Assembly (NCBI GenBank): GCA_012841485.1
Contig: DUUU01000314.1
Coordinates: forward strand, 1-12,046
From: Armatimonadota bacterium
GTDB taxonomy: Bacteria; Armatimonadota; JAAZEB01
Length of the DNA stretch: 12,046 nucleotides
Direction of reading: 5' to 3'
Shown here: positions 1 through 7,596 of the stretch, in pieces
How the letters are laid out: every line of letters starts with the position of its first letter
Position numbering within the stretch: position 1 is the stretch's first letter
The notes under the pieces: model-generated
What the model was told of the DNA's origin: nothing
The model's input: the letters and a program-made list of their open reading frames with translations, nothing else
The model's database searches: none
Translations under genes and position numbers: made by a program

Positions 1-2
1 AT

Positions 3-3000
3 CTGATTCTCGCCGGCGATTTTCAGGTGAATGACGCCGTTCTCGCCGGGGTTCCCGTGGAGCGGGTGAGCGGCCGTCTACGCGGGCCCCAGGGCGTATC
101 GGGCGACATCCGCGCGCTGAAGACGCAGACCATCACCGTGGAGGAGATTCTTCTCGAGGATGGGCCCGCCCGCGTGGCCCTCTCCGGGTGGATCCGACCG
201 GGAGATGCACTCGCCCTCGAGGTGGTGGGCACGGCTGTGCCGCTGGAACGCCTGAGCCGCTTCACGAGCCCCTATGCGCACCTCGCCGGGGCCGCGAGCT
301 TCTCCGGCAGCGTGGAGGGGCGCTTCACGCAGCCGCAGGCTGTCGTCAAAGTGAACGTACCGGCGATGCAGGTCAATGGTCAGGACCTGGGGGCGGTGAC
401 CAGCCAGATCGGGTATGCCGCGGGCAACATCGAGTTGGCCGGGCTGACGGTGACGCAGGGCGAGCAGGTGGCCCGAGTGGATCGCGCCACCTTCCGTGCC
501 GCGGACGGCGCGCTCTCGCTCAGCGCATCGGTGGAGCAGGGGGATCTGGCGCGCCTCGACGCGATCCTGCGCTCGGTTCGTTTCCCCGACACTCCGGCGG
601 GCCGCGAGCAGCAGCAGCGTCTCGCCGCGCTCCCGACAGGCATGAGTGGTCGCTTCGACGGCACTTTCGCGCTCTCAGGACGATGGCCGGAGCTCTCGGG
701 GCGCGCGCAAGGAGTTCTCGCTCAGGCCGAGCTGGGTGATTTGAAAATACAGCGTCTGGCGGGCTCCGCCGCCTGGACGCCCCATGAGATATCATTGCAG
801 GAGGGTGTGCTGATCTCCGAGGGCGTGGATCTGCGCGGCAAGATCCATAGGCGCGCAGACGGCCGCCTGGCGACGGATCTGAGCCTGGGCAAGACGAATG
901 TCGATGCGTTGCGCGCGCTGGCGTTGAAGGTAGCGGCGCTCGATCCGGAGCCCAAGAAGGGCGCTCGTCCTGCCGGGTTTGGGGCGCTCCTCCGCGACGC
1001 GGTCGCTGGCCTCCCAGATCCCCTCACGGGAACGGTGGCGGCGGAGATCGCGCTGGAGGGCTCTCGCGGCGCACTCGATGGCCAGGCGCGTCTTCAGCTT
1101 GAGGATCTGCTCATCGGCGAGGCGCGATTCCAGAGCGCGGGCGCCACGGTGCGCTGGGACCGAGGCCACATGGCCGCGGATGATCTCGCCCTGCGTTCCG
1201 AGGGCGTGGATCTGCGCGGCAGCTTCCAGCGAGGCACGGATGGGCAGCTCGCGCTCCAGCTTCACCTCGGCGAGACGGAGATGGCCGCGGCGCGCGATCT
1301 GGCGCGCAAGGTGGCCTCTGCCACGCAGGGAACGCAGATCGGGCGCTTTCTTCCCGAGTCGCTCCCCGGCGTGCTTGCCGATCTGCCGGAGCCCCTGGAG
1401 GGGAGCCTGAGCGGCAGCTTCTCGTTGGCCGGAAAGCCGGGCGCGCTGAGCGGGAGCATCAACGCCCGCGCGCAGCGCCTGCGCCTGGGCGAATCCGGGA
1501 TCACCGCCGTCTCGGCGGAGGGCACCTGGTCGCCCGAAGAGTGGAACTTCCCGGCGATCGCGATTGTTGGCGAGGAGTGCGCGCTCTCGGGATCGATTGC
1601 CAGGGGGCCGGGGGGCCGGCTCGCAGGCGAGATCGTGACGAGGGATGGCTGCCTGGAGGGGCTGCGCTCGATGGCAAGCGCGCTCTCTCTCCTCCGCCGC
1701 TTCCCCCCGGCGCAGGAGTTGATGGCGCGGGTCGATTCGCTTCCGACCCCGCTCGTGGGCGATATTGATGGGAGCGTCCGTTTCTCCGGAACGCTGTTCG
1801 ATCCCGAGATGCAGGTGGCCCTGACCGGCTCGAACCTGGTTGCGGGCACCTACAAGCTCGCGGGGGTGACCGCCGATGCCGATATCAAGGGCAACCTCGT
1901 GACTGTGCGCGATCTGAGAGTGCGCACGAATGGCGGGGAGCTGATCGCGCGCGGTCATGTCGATCTCGACGGGCCGATGGCGCTGACGGTGGCCGGGAAC
2001 GACTTCTCGCTGGAGGCGCTCGGGCCACTCCTCCCGAATGGACGCAAGCTCACCGGACACGTCGATCTGTCGGCGAACGTGGGGGGCACGACGGATATCC
2101 CCGAGGCGGACGCGAGGATCGTCGTGCGCGACGCCACCATCGCCGGAATGCGCTTCTCGCGCATCGAAGCCAACGACGTGCGCCTCACGGAGCGCCGCGT
2201 GGAGTTTGGGCGTGTCGATCTGGAGCAGGGTCCAATCGCGGGCACGCTCTCTGGCTCGGTACCTTTCCGCTGGGACCCCTTGGAGATCCCGACCGACGAG
2301 CCGATCCAGTTGAGCGTGTCGCTCTCGCAGTTCGATTTCTCTACAGCGATGCTCGCCAACGATCAGAGCACCGGGATCAAGGTGACCAGCACGCCTGAGG
2401 TGCGCCCGCTGCTCGATGCCGTTGAGTCTGCGTCGGGCAAGGCGATGGCCGAGATCGTTGTCACGGGCACGCTCCGCGAGCCGAACATGGATGGGCGGAT
2501 CGAGCTGCATGAGGGCCAGGTGAAGCTGGCGGCCCTCGACAGCCACCTCCGCGAGGTGGAGGCGCGCTTGCGCCTGGAGGGCCCCTGGATCGTCGTGGAG
2601 CAACTCTCGGCGAAGTCGGATGGAGGAGGCCTTCTCAGCGCCACCGGCCGGGCCGGGATCCGGGCCCAGGGAGATCAGGTGCTCGATGTGCGCCTGCACG
2701 CCGACCGCTTTCAGATGGGGGTGCGCGATCTGGCCGGCGTGCATGGCCTGGGGATCAAGGGCGTGACGAGTGGCGACGTGGCCCTGGTCGGCAGGCTGAC
2801 GGCACCGGTGCTCACAGGCAAGCTGCAGGTGTCAAAGGCGCAGATGAACGTGCCATCCGAGATCACGCCGCGCCTGCCACGGCCGCCGCTGGGGCTCCTG
2901 GATCCGGCGCTGAATATCGACATGGAGGTCGATGAGGACTCGTGGGTGCGTCGTGGGAACGCCATCTCGGCGCGGGTTAGCGCGGGCGTCGGCATCCGGG

Positions 3001-3689
3001 GCAAGCTGAGCAACCCGGTGGTCAGCGGGCGGGCTACGGTGGAGCGCGGCGACCTGCGCTATGCCGGTATTTCCTTCCGGCTGCAGCCCGGTGGAACCGT
3101 CTTCTTCTCCTACGACACGCCGGGGTCGCTGGTGGCCCGTCTCGACCTGACCGCGGACACCCGCGTTCGGGCCGCCGCGCCGGCCACTGGGCAGCGCCGG
3201 CGATACATCGTCACGATGCATGTCACGGGAACGATCCCGAACGTCAACGTCGCCGTGACCTCCGATCCGCCGGACCTGCCACAGCATCGCCTGATGGCGA
3301 TCCTGGCGCGCACCGACCAGTTCGAGGCGCTGGCCCGGGGCGATATCATGGATGAAGTCCTCCGCGATCAGGTGGTCGATATCGTGGCCGGCACCGTGCT
3401 GCCACAGGTCTTCGAGCCGATTGAAGAGGGCCTGGCGGAGGCCCTCGGTCTGGACGAGGTGAACTTCGACTATGGCTTCGACCGGCCGCTGCGTGTCGAC
3501 GCGCGCAAGGAGGTTCTGCCGCGGCTCTTCGTCTCCTACAATCGCGACATGGGCCAGGGCCAGTTCGTGGACAGCGGCGAGCAGTGGAGCGTGACCTACC
3601 GCCTCTACCAGCGGCTCTACGTGGGCTGGCGACGAGACACGACCGGCAACAAGGATCGCCTCGTGCTCGAAGGCTCCTTCAAGTTCTAG
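3..3689 (+). CDS. TamB-domain (DUF490) envelope translocation/assembly protein, 5' end missing
   Basis: The reading frame is open from the left edge, so the true start lies upstream; the GTG at 27 is only the first possible start inside the window. The visible 1229 residues are rich in short beta strands of alternating polar and hydrophobic residues, with no catalytic motif. The C-terminal part (about residues 850-1220) fits the TamB/DUF490 domain: a segment with 'VTGTIPNVNVAVTSDPPDLP', then 'ILARTD', a region resembling 'DEVNFDYGFDRP', and a strand-rich tail ending 'LVLEGSFKF' with terminal Phe. The family spans the periplasm as a long hydrophobic groove and works with TamA-like Omp85 proteins or in lipid transport to the outer membrane. 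This implies a diderm host. The middle is made of tandem units (see the repeat entry). A perfect hairpin begins 4 bases after the stop. TamB versus a more distant AsmA-like protein cannot be settled without the N terminus. Confidence 0.88.
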   Translation: MILAGDFQVNDAVLAGVPVERVSGRLRGPQGVSGDIRALKTQTITVEEILLEDGPARVALSGWIRPGDALALEVVGTAVPLERLSRFTSPYAHLAGAASFSGSVEGRFTQPQAVVKVNVPAMQVNGQDLGAVTSQIGYAAGNIELAGLTVTQGEQVARVDRATFRAADGALSLSASVEQGDLARLDAILRSVRFPDTPAGREQQQRLAALPTGMSGRFDGTFALSGRWPELSGRAQGVLAQAELGDLKIQRLAGSAAWTPHEISLQEGVLISEGVDLRGKIHRRADGRLATDLSLGKTNVDALRALALKVAALDPEPKKGARPAGFGALLRDAVAGLPDPLTGTVAAEIALEGSRGALDGQARLQLEDLLIGEARFQSAGATVRWDRGHMAADDLALRSEGVDLRGSFQRGTDGQLALQLHLGETEMAAARDLARKVASATQGTQIGRFLPESLPGVLADLPEPLEGSLSGSFSLAGKPGALSGSINARAQRLRLGESGITAVSAEGTWSPEEWNFPAIAIVGEECALSGSIARGPGGRLAGEIVTRDGCLEGLRSMASALSLLRRFPPAQELMARVDSLPTPLVGDIDGSVRFSGTLFDPEMQVALTGSNLVAGTYKLAGVTADADIKGNLVTVRDLRVRTNGGELIARGHVDLDGPMALTVAGNDFSLEALGPLLPNGRKLTGHVDLSANVGGTTDIPEADARIVVRDATIAGMRFSRIEANDVRLTERRVEFGRVDLEQGPIAGTLSGSVPFRWDPLEIPTDEPIQLSVSLSQFDFSTAMLANDQSTGIKVTSTPEVRPLLDAVESASGKAMAEIVVTGTLREPNMDGRIELHEGQVKLAALDSHLREVEARLRLEGPWIVVEQLSAKSDGGGLLSATGRAGIRAQGDQVLDVRLHADRFQMGVRDLAGVHGLGIKGVTSGDVALVGRLTAPVLTGKLQVSKAQMNVPSEITPRLPRPPLGLLDPALNIDMEVDEDSWVRRGNAISARVSAGVGIRGKLSNPVVSGRATVERGDLRYAGISFRLQPGGTVFFSYDTPGSLVARLDLTADTRVRAAAPATGQRRRYIVTMHVTGTIPNVNVAVTSDPPDLPQHRLMAILARTDQFEALARGDIMDEVLRDQVVDIVAGTVLPQVFEPIEEGLAEALGLDEVNFDYGFDRPLRVDARKEVLPRLFVSYNRDMGQGQFVDSGEQWSVTYRLYQRLYVGWRRDTTGNKDRLVLEGSFKF
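630..2030 (+). repeat. Tandem protein repeat units within the TamB-like gene
   Basis: Four successive units start at 630, 1011, 1383 and 1740, opening with LPTGMSG, LPDPLTG, LPEPLEG and LPTPLVG; a weaker fifth opens with LPNGRKLTG at 2031. Spacing is 127, 124, 119 and 97 residues. Each opener leads to a short beta segment such as 'GSFSLAGKPGALSG'. In the first two units it leads on to a conserved 'EGVDLRG', which reads 'EECALSG' in the third. A 25-base stretch is identical at 816-840 and 1197-1221 within the EGVDLRG segments, so the first two units are either a fairly recent duplication or under strong constraint. Repeated beta units suit the groove-shaped architecture of the family. Confidence 0.8.
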
Positions 3690-3693
3690 GCGA

Positions 3694-3735
3694 GCGCGCC
3701 CCGGCCCGGCCAGGGTGGCTCGATCCGGGGCGCGC
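3694..3735 (+). terminator. Perfect 11-bp GC hairpin after the TamB-like gene
   Basis: GCGCGCCCCGG (3694-3704) is the exact reverse complement of CCGGGGCGCGC (3725-3735), with a 20-base loop. It starts 4 bases after the TAG stop. No run of T follows, so it is not a textbook intrinsic terminator. It could still pause polymerase or protect the 3' end of the transcript. Placement directly after the stop supports a transcript-end role. Confidence 0.6.
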
Positions 3736-3772
3736 CGGGCACGGCGCCTGTGTCCTGCCGGCGAAAGACGGG

Positions 3773-3778
3773 TATGAT
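3773..3778 (+). promoter_or_regulatory. Possible -10 box upstream of manA
   Basis: TATGAT matches the sigma-70 -10 consensus at 5 of 6 positions in very GC-rich surroundings. No good -35 lies 16-18 bases upstream (GTGTCC at 3750-3755 is poor). If used, it gives manA a leader of about 190 bases that includes the hairpins at 3828-3845 and 3911-3962. Confidence 0.3.
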
Positions 3779-3976
3779 GGAGAATAGGGGAGACCCGCGT
3801 CCCTCGTGGGAGGAGTGGCGGGTGAAAAGCCCCTGGCATGGGGCTGGTGCCTGAATCGATACCTGGGAAGAAAACGTGAGAGGAGGGCGGGAGCTGCAGG
3901 GGGCTCTCTCCTCCCCCGCATCCAGGGGGAGCAAGGAGGATTCCGGAGCTTTTCTCCCCCTGCACCCCGGAGCGAT

Positions 3977-4966
3977 ATGGACGTTTACCCGCTACGGTTC
4001 AGTGATCTCTTCATGGAGCGCGTGTGGGGTGGGCGCGGTCTGGAGCGAGTGCTGGGGAAACTGCTGCCTCCAGAGAAGAGGATTGGCGAGTCGTGGGAGG
4101 TGTCAGATCAGCCGGGGGCGATGAGCGCGGTCTGCAACGGGGTTTACGCGGGTTTGCCCCTGAGTGCGTTACGCGAGCGCTTTCCGGAGGAGCTCCTCGG
4201 GCCGCGCGGCCTGGCGATGGGGCGCGGCCGCTTCCCGCTCTTGATCAAGTTCCTCGATTGTGAGGACCGGCTCTCCGTCCAGGTTCACCCGGATGATGCC
4301 TACGCCGGCGCCAACGAAGGCGGCTCTCTCGGAAAGACCGAGATGTGGTATGTGGTGGCGGCGGAACCGGGGGCGATCCTCTGGTGCGGGCTGAAGCCGG
4401 GGATCGACCGGCTGGCCCTGGAGAGCGCCATTGCCGAGGGACGCGTGCCGGAGACGCTGGCGGAGGTGCCCGTCTCGCCTGGCGACTGCTTCTTCATCCC
4501 CGCCGGCACGGTCCACGCGCTCGGTGGCGGCCTGATCATCTGCGAGATCCAGCAGAACTCGGATGTGACCTACCGTTTCTACGATTGGGACCGCGTTGGC
4601 CTCGATGGTCGCCCGCGCGAGCTACACATTCAGAAGTCGCTGGATGTGATCCGGTATGGGGAGGATCGCGACCCGCGTTGCCCGGTGCAAGAGAGGGAAG
4701 TGCCTGGGGCGACGGTGGCCCGCCTGGTGACTTGTCCAGAGTTTGCTGTCGAGAAGCTGGTCGTCACGGGGCTGCTGGAGTCGGATACCGGGGGGATGAG
4801 TTTCCACGCGCTCACTGCGGTGATGGGGGAAGGCCACGTGCGCGCCGGGGAGGGCGCGCCCGAGGCATTGCGTCGCGGCGAAACGCTCCTCATCCCCGGC
4901 GCCGCCGGCCGCTACGAGATCGAATCGGCCGGCGAGCTGGCGGTGTTGCGCGCCTTCCTCCCATAG
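3977..4966 (+). CDS. manA: Class I mannose-6-phosphate isomerase (zinc-dependent)
   Basis: It interconverts fructose-6-phosphate and mannose-6-phosphate in the cytoplasm, feeding GDP-mannose and glycan synthesis or mannose use. The 329 residues match the short bacterial (Bacillus-type) class I enzymes. The N terminus 'LRFSDLFMERVWGG' is typical. Zinc ligands are visible: H104 in 'VQVHPDD', E122 in 'KTEMWY' and H180 in 'PAGTVHALGGG'. R200 in 'TYRFYDWDR' is the usual catalytic arginine. I chose the ATG at 3977 because family similarity begins there; the frame is open to 3806 but the added residues are low-complexity and unlike the family. GGAG at 3969-3972 lies 4 bases before the ATG, a short spacing. 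It appears monocistronic, with a structured leader before it and a convergent adk after it. The cupin fold is complete and no key residue is missing. Confidence 0.95.
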   Translation: MDVYPLRFSDLFMERVWGGRGLERVLGKLLPPEKRIGESWEVSDQPGAMSAVCNGVYAGLPLSALRERFPEELLGPRGLAMGRGRFPLLIKFLDCEDRLSVQVHPDDAYAGANEGGSLGKTEMWYVVAAEPGAILWCGLKPGIDRLALESAIAEGRVPETLAEVPVSPGDCFFIPAGTVHALGGGLIICEIQQNSDVTYRFYDWDRVGLDGRPRELHIQKSLDVIRYGEDRDPRCPVQEREVPGATVARLVTCPEFAVEKLVVTGLLESDTGGMSFHALTAVMGEGHVRAGEGAPEALRRGETLLIPGAAGRYEIESAGELAVLRAFLP

Positions 4967-4976
4967 CGATAGGAGC

Positions 4977-5043
4977 GAAGCAGGGAAGGATGGAAGCCGC
5001 GTCCACCGCGGGTGCGGGCCGCGCTTCCATGCCTTCATGCTTC
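4977..5043. terminator. Long imperfect hairpin shared by convergent manA and adk
   Basis: The left arm is GAAGCA (4977-4982), GAAGG (4985-4989), ATGGAAG (4990-4996) and CGCG (4998-5001). The right arm is CGCG (5020-5023), CTTCCAT (5024-5030), CCTTC (5032-5036) and TGCTTC (5038-5043). Together they give about 22 paired bases interrupted only by one- or two-base bulges. It fills most of the 87-base gap between two convergent genes and can fold from either strand, so it fits a bidirectional terminator. Neither side has a T-tract. Confidence 0.65.
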
Positions 5044-5053
5044 ACGCGGTGCG

Positions 5054-5698
5054 CTATCCCTTGAGCAGCGCCAGGGCTGCGCCGAGCACCTCTTCGGGCG
5101 TTCCGGTGCCATCCACCGGGCGCAGGAGCCCCTTGGTGCGGTAGTAGTCGGTCAGCGGCGCGGTTGCCTCGGCGTAGACCCTCAGACGGTGGCGAATCGC
5201 CTCGGGCTGGTCGTCATCGCGCTGGTAGACCTCGCCCCCGCACTTGTCGCAGACGCCTTCTTGCTTCGTGGGCATGGTATCGACGTGGTAGATCGCTCCG
5301 CACCCGCGGCAGACGCGCCGGCCGGAGAGGCGGCGGACGACGGTCTCCTCCGGTACCACGATGTCGAGCACGGCATCGAGAGGCCGGCTGCTCTCCTCAA
5401 GAACCCTATCGAGGGCCTCGGCCTGGGGGGCGGTGCGGGGGAAGCCGTCGAGGATGAAGCCCGCGTTCACGTCGGGGCGGGAGAGGCGCTGCTTCACCAT
5501 GCCGATGACAACCTCATCGGGCACCAGGGCGCCGCGGTCCATATAGCTCTTTGCCTTCTTGCCCAGCTCCGTGCCGGCCGCAACCTCCTCGCGGAAGATG
5601 TCGCCCGTCGAGATATGAACGACGCCAAGGGCTTTGGAGAGTTGCTTGGCGAGAGTGCCTTTGCCGGCGCCCGGGGCGCCCAGAAGAACCAATCGCAT
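5054..5698 (-). CDS. adk: Adenylate kinase, long form with Cys4 zinc lid
   Basis: It catalyses ATP + AMP to 2 ADP in the cytoplasm. The 214-residue length is the family norm. The sequence shows the P-loop GAPGAGKG (residues 7-14), the AMP-binding TGDIFR (31-36) and the DGFPRT signature (84-89). The LID carries C130-x2-C133 and C150-x2-C153, expected to bind structural zinc, with the RDDD segment at 160-163. The start at 5698 gives the canonical MRLVLLGAPG N terminus and has a GGGAGGAG ribosome site just upstream on the minus strand. The frame stays open further upstream to 6130, but that stretch is not adenylate-kinase-like. In many bacteria adk sits beside secY and map in the ribosomal protein cluster; here it stands alone, convergent with manA and divergent from the membrane protein gene. 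Its leader contains the alternative hairpins at 5732-5774. Confidence 0.97.
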   Translation of the reverse strand: MRLVLLGAPGAGKGTLAKQLSKALGVVHISTGDIFREEVAAGTELGKKAKSYMDRGALVPDEVVIGMVKQRLSRPDVNAGFILDGFPRTAPQAEALDRVLEESSRPLDAVLDIVVPEETVVRRLSGRRVCRGCGAIYHVDTMPTKQEGVCDKCGGEVYQRDDDQPEAIRHRLRVYAEATAPLTDYYRTKGLLRPVDGTGTPEEVLGAALALLKG

Positions 5699-5731
5699 TC
5701 TATCTCCTCCCATTCGCCCCGGCGCGGAGTA

Positions 5732-5774
5732 TTGGTCTGTACCGGGGCGGAACGTCTGGGCGCAGCCAGACCAA
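5732..5774 (-). promoter_or_regulatory. Alternative hairpins in the adk leader
   Basis: In + coordinates, CAGACCAA (5767-5774) can pair with TTGGTCTG (5732-5739) over 8 bp. The overlapping CCAGAC (5766-5771) can instead pair with GTCTGG (5754-5759) over 6 bp with a 6-base loop. The two folds exclude each other. On the adk strand the region ends about 34 bases before the start codon. A regulatory switch is only a possibility; I see no clear adk promoter. Confidence 0.3.
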
Positions 5775-5854
5775 GGGTGCTTCTCGCGCCTCCAGACATT
5801 CCTTTGAGTTCTCCCGCCGGCCGCCATCCTCCTTGCGCAAGCCGTATCCGTCCG

Positions 5855-5884
5855 TTGACGCCTCTGAGCGGCGCGTGCTATACT
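5855..5884 (+). promoter_or_regulatory. Sigma-70-type promoter for the spermidine-synthase-like gene
   Basis: TTGACG (5855-5860) and TATACT (5879-5884) are 18 bases apart, each 5 of 6 to consensus. TGC immediately before the -10 makes it an extended -10. It points right and would start transcription near 5891, giving a leader of about 115 bases before the ATG at 6006. It is the strongest promoter match I found in the window. Confidence 0.7.
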
Positions 5885-6005
5885 GGAGTGCCGGCGCGGA
5901 GGGGCCGCGGCCGGAAAGGCCTGGGGCCAGGGAGAGCTTCTGGCGGCATCGGCGACGCCCCTGCCCCCGACTTGCGCGCGCAGACCCGGCAGGAGGAGCA
6001 ACCGC

Positions 6006-7478
6006 ATGGCGTTGAGGATAGCGGTGTTTGGCAGCGGGGCCGTGCTCATGGCCCTGGAGGTTCTCGCTTTTCGCATCATCGGCAAGACCTTCGGCACTGC
6101 CTTGCGCGAGACGACGGCCGTGATCACCATCTTCCTGATCTCGATGAGCCTCGGCTACTGGCTCGGCGGCAAAGCGGGCGACCGTTGGCCGGGCCGGCGC
6201 ACGCTCGTGGTGCCAATGGCCGGCGCCGGAGTCTACATCCTCTTCATCCCCCTGCTGGATGAGACGGTCTCGGAGCGCATCTTCGACTCTGCGCTCCCGC
6301 TCGGGTTGCATGCCCTGGTGGCGTGTGCCCTCTTCTTCGTGGTCCCCTCGCTGCTCATGGCCACCGTCTCGCCGGTTGCCATCCGCCTCCTCGCGCAAGC
6401 CGTGGAGCAGACGGGCAAGGTGGCGGGGAGCGTCTCCGCGCTCTCCACGGTGGGCAGCATCCTTGGCACCATCCTGATGGGCTTCTACTTGATCGACGCC
6501 TTCGGGAGCGTGAAGCTCCTGACGGTGGCATTGGGAGGCACCATGTTGGTACTATCCGCCCTCGCCGCGCTTGGAATGCGCTTGAAGCCCGCCGCGGCGG
6601 GCCTGGCCCTCCTGCTGCTGGCTGGCAGCGGGGCTTCCGCCAACGTGATCTACGAGCGAGACAGCAGCTACCACCACATCGTCGTGCGCGAGGAAGACGG
6701 CATGCGCATCCTCTACTTCGACAACGCCCCCCAGAGCCAGATGAGCGTTGCTGACCCCGCGTCCGGCGCCTTTGAGTACTGCGACTATTTCAGCGCCGCC
6801 TTCCTCTTCAAGCCCGACATCAAGGATGTCCTGATGCTCGGCCTCGGGGGCGGCTCTATCCCCAAGCGTTTCCTCAAGGATCACCCCAACGTGCGCATGG
6901 ATGTGGTGGACGTCGATGCCCAGGTCGTCGCCGTGGCCAAGCGGTTCTTCGCGGTGCAGCCCGGACCCCGGCTCAACCTGGTCGTGGCCGATGGTCGCGC
7001 CTATGTGAAGCGCACCCGGAAGAAGTATGACTACATTCTGATCGATGCCTACAGCCGCAACCGCTACGGCTCCACCATCCCGGCGCATCTCACCACGCGT
7101 GAGTTCTTCGAGCAGGTGAGCAAGTGCCTGCGCCCGGGGGGCATCGTCGCCTACAACGTGATTGCCCAGGTGGGCCACGCCAACGACGGCATCATCACCG
7201 CGCTGCTGAGGACGATGGGCGCCCATTTCACCACGCCCTATCTCTTCCAGGCGGAGAGTAGCTGGAACACCGTGATCATGGCCTTCAAGGGAACGCCGCA
7301 GCGGCTGACCCGCGACGCCCTGATTCGCCGGGCCCAGGAGGCGGTCCGCGCCGGCCGGATCAAGCTTCCGGGCTTCGAGACGCGCGCCGGCAACATTGTC
7401 CCCGTGCCCGATCTGAAGAAGGCCATCCTCCTCACGGATGACCATGCTCCGGTCGACCGCCTCCTTCGCGGTCGCTAA
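6006..7478 (+). CDS. Membrane-anchored spermidine-synthase-like protein
   Basis: The 490 residues form two parts. Residues 1 to about 212 hold up to seven hydrophobic segments (near 5-25, 38-58, 66-84, 97-120, 142-165, 169-190, 196-212), the multi-pass half of 'fused MFS/spermidine synthase' proteins. From about 225 there is a Rossmann-type methyltransferase-like fold: 'DVLMLGLGGGS' (274-284), acidic 'VVDVDAQVVAVAKRFF' (300-315), 'VADGRAYV' (327-334) and 'YILIDAYS' (353-360). True aminopropyltransferases carry GGGDG and DSSDP; here these read GGGSI and DAYSR. The first Asp of the second motif (D357) stays, but the GGGDG Asp and the second Asp of DSSDP are lost, so normal spermidine synthesis is doubtful. 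AGGAGGAG sits 7 bases before the ATG, and a promoter and a 3' hairpin frame it as a single-gene unit. The substrate is unknown. Confidence 0.85.
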   Translation: MALRIAVFGSGAVLMALEVLAFRIIGKTFGTALRETTAVITIFLISMSLGYWLGGKAGDRWPGRRTLVVPMAGAGVYILFIPLLDETVSERIFDSALPLGLHALVACALFFVVPSLLMATVSPVAIRLLAQAVEQTGKVAGSVSALSTVGSILGTILMGFYLIDAFGSVKLLTVALGGTMLVLSALAALGMRLKPAAAGLALLLLAGSGASANVIYERDSSYHHIVVREEDGMRILYFDNAPQSQMSVADPASGAFEYCDYFSAAFLFKPDIKDVLMLGLGGGSIPKRFLKDHPNVRMDVVDVDAQVVAVAKRFFAVQPGPRLNLVVADGRAYVKRTRKKYDYILIDAYSRNRYGSTIPAHLTTREFFEQVSKCLRPGGIVAYNVIAQVGHANDGIITALLRTMGAHFTTPYLFQAESSWNTVIMAFKGTPQRLTRDALIRRAQEAVRAGRIKLPGFETRAGNIVPVPDLKKAILLTDDHAPVDRLLRGR

Positions 7479-7487
7479 GCGAAGCAG

Positions 7488-7510
7488 GGCGCTCCCACTC
7501 CCGGAGCGCC
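7488..7510 (+). terminator. Perfect 8-bp hairpin after the spermidine-synthase-like gene
   Basis: GGCGCTCC (7488-7495) and GGAGCGCC (7503-7510) pair perfectly around a 7-base loop, 9 bases after the TAA stop. No T-tract follows. Placement matches the hairpins after the TamB-like gene and manA. Confidence 0.6.
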
Positions 7511-7596
7511 TCCCGGGAACCATTCCACTCTCCCTGAACCGTAGTGCAACCCCGGCGCCCGGTTCCATGGGCACTCGCGCGTGTCTCCAAACCTGG

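Larger units (their letters stand above)
3690..3976 (+). other. Gene-free gap and structured leader ahead of manA
   Basis: No convincing coding sequence lies here. The manA frame is open back to 3806, but the extra residues do not resemble the family. The gap holds the hairpin at 3694-3735, the -10-like TATGAT, and a perfect small hairpin AGCCCC-tggcat-GGGGCT at 3828-3845. It also holds three mutually exclusive arms: CTCCCCC (3911-3917), CAGGGGGAG (3923-3931) and CTCCCCCTG (3954-3962). Arm 2 can pair with arm 1 (7 bp, 7-base loop) or with arm 3 (9 bp, 22-base loop). An AAGGAGGA sequence (3933-3940) sits in the second loop, too far (36 bases) from the ATG to serve it directly. I recognise no known riboswitch class. 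Confidence 0.5.
5699..6005. other. Divergent gap between adk and the spermidine-synthase-like gene
   Basis: This 307-base stretch holds the adk ribosome site, the alternative hairpins at 5732-5774, and the promoter at 5855-5884 reading to the right. It ends with the AGGAGGAG ribosome site (5991-5998) of the next gene, 7 bases before its ATG. Reading frames cross it on both strands but none resembles a protein I know. Confidence 0.5.

Noticed and set aside
792..2744. 650-codon open frame on the minus strand inside the TamB-like gene
   Set aside because: It is opposite a clearly protein-like gene, its translation has no recognisable family and is rich in Arg, Ala and His as expected for a GC-rich antisense frame.
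3806..3976. N-terminal extension of manA
   Set aside because: Family similarity starts at the ATG at 3977 and the extension is low-complexity Gly/Arg-rich sequence within a hairpin-rich leader.
5012..6262. 416-codon plus-strand frame opposite adk
   Set aside because: It is the antisense shadow of adk running into the next gene; no motif or ribosome site supports it.
4975..7489. Shared GCGAAGCAGGG just after manA and after the spermidine-synthase-like gene
   Set aside because: An 11-base match is expected by chance in 12 kb of biased sequence, and flanking bases do not match.
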